DNA of 5,826 nt, taken from the NCBI GenBank assembly GCA_018679315.1, contig JAHHLF010000211.1, positions 1 to 5,826 on the forward strand, written 5' to 3'. Below are positions 1 through 2,906 of this stretch, one piece after another (position 1 is the first letter of the stretch; each line of letters starts with the position of its first letter). The notes below the pieces were generated by a model, which was not told the origin of the DNA, did no database searches, and saw only the letters and a program-made list of their open reading frames with translations. A program made the translations under genes and the position numbers. Source of the stretch: Bacteroidia bacterium (GTDB lineage: Bacteria; Bacteroidota; Bacteroidia; Flavobacteriales; Flavobacteriaceae).

Positions 1-47
1 AAAGTACACAAATTCTTATGAAAATGTAATGCACTAATAAGGTCTGA

Positions 48-875
48 TTAGTTGTGGATCTTAACTTTATTTTCGACCACCGTTTTAATAGGAACTACGA
101 TCTTGCCTTCTTCGGTAGAGAGTGTAAGACTGATGTTATCAATACTCTCAATAGTCCCCTTCAATTTCCCAATACTGATCATATCACCAACTGCATATTG
201 TTTTCGCGTATAGAATGTACGCAGGACATCACCGATGACATCTCGTGAACCAAGTCCGAACCCAAGGGCAGCTGCCAATAAAAATGCTCCCAGGATCATC
301 GTGATGTTACTGGTAATAATGGTCGTATCGATTCCAGCCTGATTTAGGGCAGTAATGGTCACAAAAATGGCAATGATGTAGAAAACAATACTACTGATGA
401 TCTTAGAACCACCAATACCCATGGAATCAAAAACACTGAGCAACGCTTTCTTTATAAGTCGGGCTGCATAAAGACCGATCATAAAGATCACCATGGCGCT
501 TAGCAGTATGGGAAGGTATCGCAACAAGTTGGCGATCTCCTCGGAGATCACAGAAAGTTGCATGATGTCAGCAGCAACGATTATGAATACCAGCCACAGG
601 AGCCATTTCACAAAGCTGAGAAGGATCACAGCTATATCGATCTTTACCTTGCTTTCACCAAATAGCTTTGCTTCATTTATCTTATCAGAAGCTGTATCGA
701 TCTTTATGAGCTTAAAGACTTTTTTTAATATAAAGCGAATGATCTTATTGAAGATCCAGCCAAAAACGAGTACGATAATCGCCCCTAGCAGGCCAGGTAA
801 GGCGCCTGCTATATCCTGGATGATATTTGACAGGGTGTCAAAGGTTAAATTTTTCCATTCATTGATCGTGTCCAT
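48..875 (-). CDS. MscS-family small-conductance mechanosensitive channel-like protein, short form
   Basis: This 275-residue protein is an inner-membrane protein of the MscS superfamily and would be expected to open under membrane tension and release solutes. Hydrophobic segments lie at about residues 27-50, 83-101, 117-140, 157-176 and 190-207. The first and third resemble the conserved TM-helix repeat (PF05552 type), each followed by a basic stretch (for example KIIRFILKK). The last segment carries the pore-helix pattern AAALGFGLGSRDVIGDVL, followed by a beta-domain-like stretch with YAVGDMISIGKLKGTIESI and a KIVVPI strand. The protein stops directly after that domain, so the large C-terminal alpha/beta cytoplasmic vestibule of E. 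coli MscS is absent. It is the third gene of the sigma-factor operon, 31 bases after the small gene. No Shine-Dalgarno sequence precedes the ATG, which is usual in Bacteroidota. Family assignment is firm; actual channel activity is inferred. Confidence 0.88.
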   Translation of the reverse strand: MDTINEWKNLTFDTLSNIIQDIAGALPGLLGAIIVLVFGWIFNKIIRFILKKVFKLIKIDTASDKINEAKLFGESKVKIDIAVILLSFVKWLLWLVFIIVAADIMQLSVISEEIANLLRYLPILLSAMVIFMIGLYAARLIKKALLSVFDSMGIGGSKIISSIVFYIIAIFVTITALNQAGIDTTIITSNITMILGAFLLAAALGFGLGSRDVIGDVLRTFYTRKQYAVGDMISIGKLKGTIESIDNISLTLSTEEGKIVVPIKTVVENKVKIHN

Positions 876-906
876 GCGTGTCAGTTTATTATGTTAAGTT
901 ACGATT

Positions 907-1092
907 CTAGCGTTTATTAGTCCTGAACATTCCTTCTATTACAGAGCCGTAGTTCAATGTAAGCAAAGAAGCCATGTCCATGATAAACCTGGCAATTGCT
1001 ATATCGCTCATTACCTTCTTTTTCATGTGAGGAGGCGCCTCTAGTAAGGAGCGTTCTAAATCCTTAAACGGGTTGTTTTTAAGATCAGCCAT
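907..1092 (-). CDS. Small conserved-looking protein coupled to the ECF sigma factor (61 aa, function unknown)
   Basis: The 61-residue product begins with MADLKNNPFKDLE, then has an APPHMKKKV segment and a central amphipathic helix with many Ile, Met, Ala and Leu residues (about 26-45). It has no cysteine and only one histidine, so it lacks the zinc-binding HxxxCxxC signature of common anti-sigma factors, and no clear transmembrane helix. Its ATG sits one base after the TAG of the sigma gene (TAG-T-ATG), an arrangement typical of translational coupling, and the mechanosensitive channel gene follows 31 bases later. I recall similar short proteins beside sigma factors in flavobacteria, but I cannot name a family. 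The tight coupling makes a modulator of the sigma factor plausible; this is inference only. That the gene is real is supported by the operon fit and the sensible composition. Confidence 0.72.
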   Translation of the reverse strand: MADLKNNPFKDLERSLLEAPPHMKKKVMSDIAIARFIMDMASLLTLNYGSVIEGMFRTNKR

Positions 1093-1093
1093 A

Positions 1094-1726
1094 CTATTCT
1101 AAGGTATTATAGGTTTCTAAAATCCGGGATTTCGCCCGTTTTAATCTCATTTTTACTGCACTTTCGCCTACTTCCAGCAAGCTCTGCAGTTCTTTAATGG
1201 AAACATCATCTTGATACTTTAGCAAAAGGATCTTTTTATCATCCGGATCTATCAGATCAAGAGCGCGTTGCAATTTTTCGGAACGCATTTCAAAGAGTGA
1301 GTCATCCGATATTTCTTCCCTCACCTTGTGTTCAGATTTCTCGATCGGACTCGATTTATCGCTCATCTTTCGTTCCTTATTTCTGTTGACATAATTCACA
1401 CAAAAATTATAGGTGAACGAATACAACCAACTGGAAAATTTAGACCTGCCTTGAAAACTTTTCAATTTTACAAAAAGCAGTAAGAACACATCCTGGGTCA
1501 GATCTTCAGCTTCATCTTCTGAACGTGCAAAGCCATAGCATTTATTATAGACCATTTTGACGTACCGGTCATAGAGTACGCCAAAAAGCATCGTATTATT
1601 ATCCTTCGTGATCCGCTCAACGAGCTCCAGATCCGTTAGATCTTTATAAGGATCTTCCCTTCCCAATGTGTTCTTGGTCTGCTTGTTTAATAGTATAAGA
1701 CACAATTGTTTGAGAAAAGTCACCAT
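1094..1726 (-). CDS. RNA polymerase sigma factor, sigma-70 family, ECF subfamily
   Basis: The 210-residue protein directs RNA polymerase to a set of alternative promoters. Region 2 covers about residues 45-118, with the LFGVLYDRY start, the core-binding DEAEDLTQDVFL motif (71-82) and the FSSWLYSFTYNFCVNYVNR stretch that melts and reads the -10 element. A charged, variable linker follows (about 119-148). Region 4 is at about 150-206: ALDLIDPDDKKILLLKYQDD leads into the helix-turn-helix SIKELQSLLEVGESAVKMRLKRAKSRI, which reads the -35 element. No C-terminal extension is present. The ATG at 1726 gives about 20 N-terminal residues (MVTFLKQLCLILLNKQ...) that are unusually hydrophobic for this family. 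A TTG codon at residue 21, just before GREDPYKDLTD, is a possible alternative start. It is first in a three-gene operon and divergent from the lipoprotein gene. The regulon is unknown. Confidence 0.93.
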   Translation of the reverse strand: MVTFLKQLCLILLNKQTKNTLGREDPYKDLTDLELVERITKDNNTMLFGVLYDRYVKMVYNKCYGFARSEDEAEDLTQDVFLLLFVKLKSFQGRSKFSSWLYSFTYNFCVNYVNRNKERKMSDKSSPIEKSEHKVREEISDDSLFEMRSEKLQRALDLIDPDDKKILLLKYQDDVSIKELQSLLEVGESAVKMRLKRAKSRILETYNTLE

Positions 1727-1774
1727 AAAAGAGGATCAATTTTATGCTACTGGCGGGGAAGTTGTCACTTTATT

Positions 1775-1801
1775 CAAAAATACATCAAAGTTGGCCTCAA
1801 A
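1775..1801 (-). promoter_or_regulatory. Putative Bacteroidota-type promoter of the sigma-factor operon
   Basis: Read on the minus strand, 1782-1775 is TATTTTTG, a full match to the Bacteroidota -7 consensus TAnnTTTG, and 1801-1798 is TTTG, matching the -33 element. The 15-base spacer is a little shorter than the usual 17-23. Transcription would begin near 1769 and leave a leader of about 43 bases before the sigma ATG. AT-rich DNA gives chance matches, so the assignment is tentative. Confidence 0.45.
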
Positions 1802-1817
1802 AAACACTCTATATTTG
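1791..1817 (+). promoter_or_regulatory. Putative Bacteroidota-type promoter of the lipoprotein gene
   Basis: Positions 1810-1817 read TATATTTG, a full match to the -7 consensus TAnnTTTG. A TTG (1791-1793, within GTTGG) stands 16 bases upstream as a weak -33 element. Transcription would start near 1822-1824, about 10 bases before the GTG start codon at 1834, giving a very short leader. The elements interleave with those of the opposing sigma-operon promoter. Confidence 0.5.
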
Positions 1818-1833
1818 ACGAAAATCTATTTCT

Positions 1834-2505
1834 GTGAAACATTGTATCTATTTATTACTTGCCCTACTTATCATTGCCTGCCAGGAAGCCCCTAAAAAAA
1901 AGATGGAGACCAGTTCACCTAAATCGCTGCTAGACAGTATTGCAGATGCTTATGGCTACCAGTCCTGGGCAGATGTCGAGCAGATCTCATTTACATTTAA
2001 TGTGGATCGCCCGACAAGGAAATCAGCCCGATCCTGGCACTGGGATATCAAAAACAGTTTGGTCAGGTCTACTATAGATACCGTTACCGTGCAGTATAAC
2101 AAACAGCAGGTAGACAGTACTATGATGGGTGTTGATGCAAGGTTTATAAATGATTCATATTGGCTTCTGTTCCCGTTTAAACTTGTGTGGGACAGGGACA
2201 GTTTTACGTATGAAGTTGAAAGCATGAATGAGGCATCCAATAAGGAGGTTGTAAATAGAAAAGTCACCATTTCGTATGGAGATTCGGGAGGATATACCCC
2301 GGGAGATGTCTATGATTTTTATATAAATTCCGATTATCATATTACTGAATGGACATGGAGAAAAAGTAATGACTCCGTGGCCAGGATCCGTACCAAATTG
2401 GCAAGACCTGAACACTTCAACGGATTGTGGTTTAATACACATCATCAAGGTGAGGATGAGTTATCAATTTACTTCAGCGGCGTAGAGGTCTTACTGAAGG
2501 ATTGA
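1834..2505 (+). CDS. Outer-membrane-type lipoprotein of unknown function (DUF6503-like)
   Basis: The 223-residue protein has a short signal peptide (MKHCIYLLLALLIIAC) ending in a lipobox I-I-A-C, with the acylated cysteine at residue 16, followed by QEAPKKK. It should therefore be a periplasm- or surface-facing lipoprotein. The mature part begins with an LLDSIADAYG helix, then strands typical of an antiparallel beta sheet: VEQISFTFNV, SWHWDIKNSLV, a NDSYWLLFPFKLVWD motif near 106-120, GDSGGYTPGDVYDFYI (149-164), TEWTWRK, and FNGLWFNTHH near the end. These motifs match my memory of a Bacteroidota family annotated as DUF6503; I could not check this. The start is GTG: an in-frame TGA at 1816 excludes any earlier ATG, GTG or TTG, and the lipobox spacing fits. 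No catalytic residues are recognisable. It is divergent from the sigma operon. Confidence 0.85.
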   Translation: MKHCIYLLLALLIIACQEAPKKKMETSSPKSLLDSIADAYGYQSWADVEQISFTFNVDRPTRKSARSWHWDIKNSLVRSTIDTVTVQYNKQQVDSTMMGVDARFINDSYWLLFPFKLVWDRDSFTYEVESMNEASNKEVVNRKVTISYGDSGGYTPGDVYDFYINSDYHITEWTWRKSNDSVARIRTKLARPEHFNGLWFNTHHQGEDELSIYFSGVEVLLKD

Positions 2506-2508
2506 TCC

Positions 2509-2549
2509 CCTCCAATAAAAAAGTAAATTCCGTTTCAACTCCTCCAATA
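2509..2549. repeat. 9-bp direct repeat CCTCCAATA, two copies
   Basis: CCTCCAATA occurs at 2509-2517 and again at 2541-2549, a start-to-start distance of 32 bases, close to three helical turns. It lies just after the lipoprotein stop codon. It could be a protein-binding pair or chance; nothing else identifies it. Confidence 0.4.
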
Positions 2550-2555
2550 CTCAAA

Positions 2556-2582
2556 GAAAAGCCTCTTTAAAATACGCTTTTC
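2556..2582 (+). terminator. Weak candidate transcription terminator hairpin after the lipoprotein gene
   Basis: GAAAAGC (2556-2562) and GCTTTTC (2576-2582) form a perfect 7-bp stem with a 13-base loop, 51 bases after the lipoprotein stop codon. The stem is AT-rich, and the only T run is inside its right arm, so a single-base-resolved intrinsic terminator is not assured. No better hairpin was seen between the two plus-strand genes. Confidence 0.3.
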
Positions 2583-2734
2583 ATCGAGCAATTGTGCAAC
2601 CCCTACCCCGATAAACAAGTAATTTAAACACTTGAACGAAGATTTTGATTTTAATCGAGATTTTCTGAACCTTAACCTTTTAAATTCTTCTTTTACAGCA
2701 CTTTAGAGGAAATTTGTCTTTAAGAAATCAATAG

Positions 2735-2842
2735 AATCTAACCCGTCCCGCTAGAAATGGGACACTGATTGAAAGCAAAATTGATGACGAAAATGAAGTT
2801 GAAAAAATCAAAATCACACAAGTAGATGAAGTAAACAAGTAA
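2735..2842 (+). pseudogene. Possible remnant of a decayed gene (C-terminal tail only)
   Basis: In this frame, following a TAG at 2732-2734, 35 sense codons run to a TAA at 2840-2842. The product is hydrophilic and protein-like, with ...NGTLIESKIDDENE and VEKIKITQVDEVNK at the end. There is no ATG, GTG or TTG start in the frame, and I recognise no family. It may be the tail of a lost gene or a chance open frame; the short length makes chance quite possible. Confidence 0.25.
2745..2763. repeat. Small inverted repeat GTCCC / GGGAC
   Basis: GTCCC (2745-2749) and GGGAC (2759-2763) form a 5-bp GC-rich stem with a 9-base loop inside an otherwise AT-rich region. No T tract follows, so it is not a standard terminator. 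It overlaps the possible gene remnant. Confidence 0.3.
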
Positions 2843-2906
2843 AACGTAAGTTTTCCCCTGAATCTACGAGCCGTTTCGTCCCAATCTAAACGTTAATCTT
2901 AGCCCT

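Larger units (their letters stand above)
2506..2906. other. 401-bp intergenic region without a convincing complete gene
   Basis: This stretch separates the lipoprotein gene from the large surface-protein gene. It is AT-rich and stop-dense in most frames. It contains a 9-bp direct repeat (2509 and 2541), a 7-bp inverted repeat at 2556-2582, a small GC-richer inverted repeat at 2745-2763, an open frame without a start codon ending at 2842, and a weak promoter-like box (TAAGTTTT, 2847-2854). No RNA gene or riboswitch is recognisable. The promoter of the downstream gene must lie here or further upstream, but no full TTTG / TAnnTTTG pair was found. Confidence 0.7.

Noticed and set aside
54..897. 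Plus-strand open frames opposite the MscS-like gene (54-248 and 493-897)
   Set aside because: They lie antisense to a gene with clear family motifs, and their products have no recognisable domain.
1668..1895. Plus-strand 75-residue open frame across the divergent promoter region
   Set aside because: It overlaps the sigma gene antisense and the lipoprotein start in another frame, and the product looks random.
1956..2448. Minus-strand open frames opposite the lipoprotein gene
   Set aside because: They are antisense shadows of a gene with a good lipobox and family-like motifs.
2841..2854. AAAAC-GTAA-GTTTT inverted repeat as a terminator or regulator
   Set aside because: The stem is only 5 bp and nearly all AT, with no T tract after it; easily chance in AT-rich DNA.
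2847..2854. TAAGTTTT as the promoter of the surface-protein gene
   Set aside because: It misses the final G of TAnnTTTG, and no TTTG or TTG element is found at the right distance upstream.
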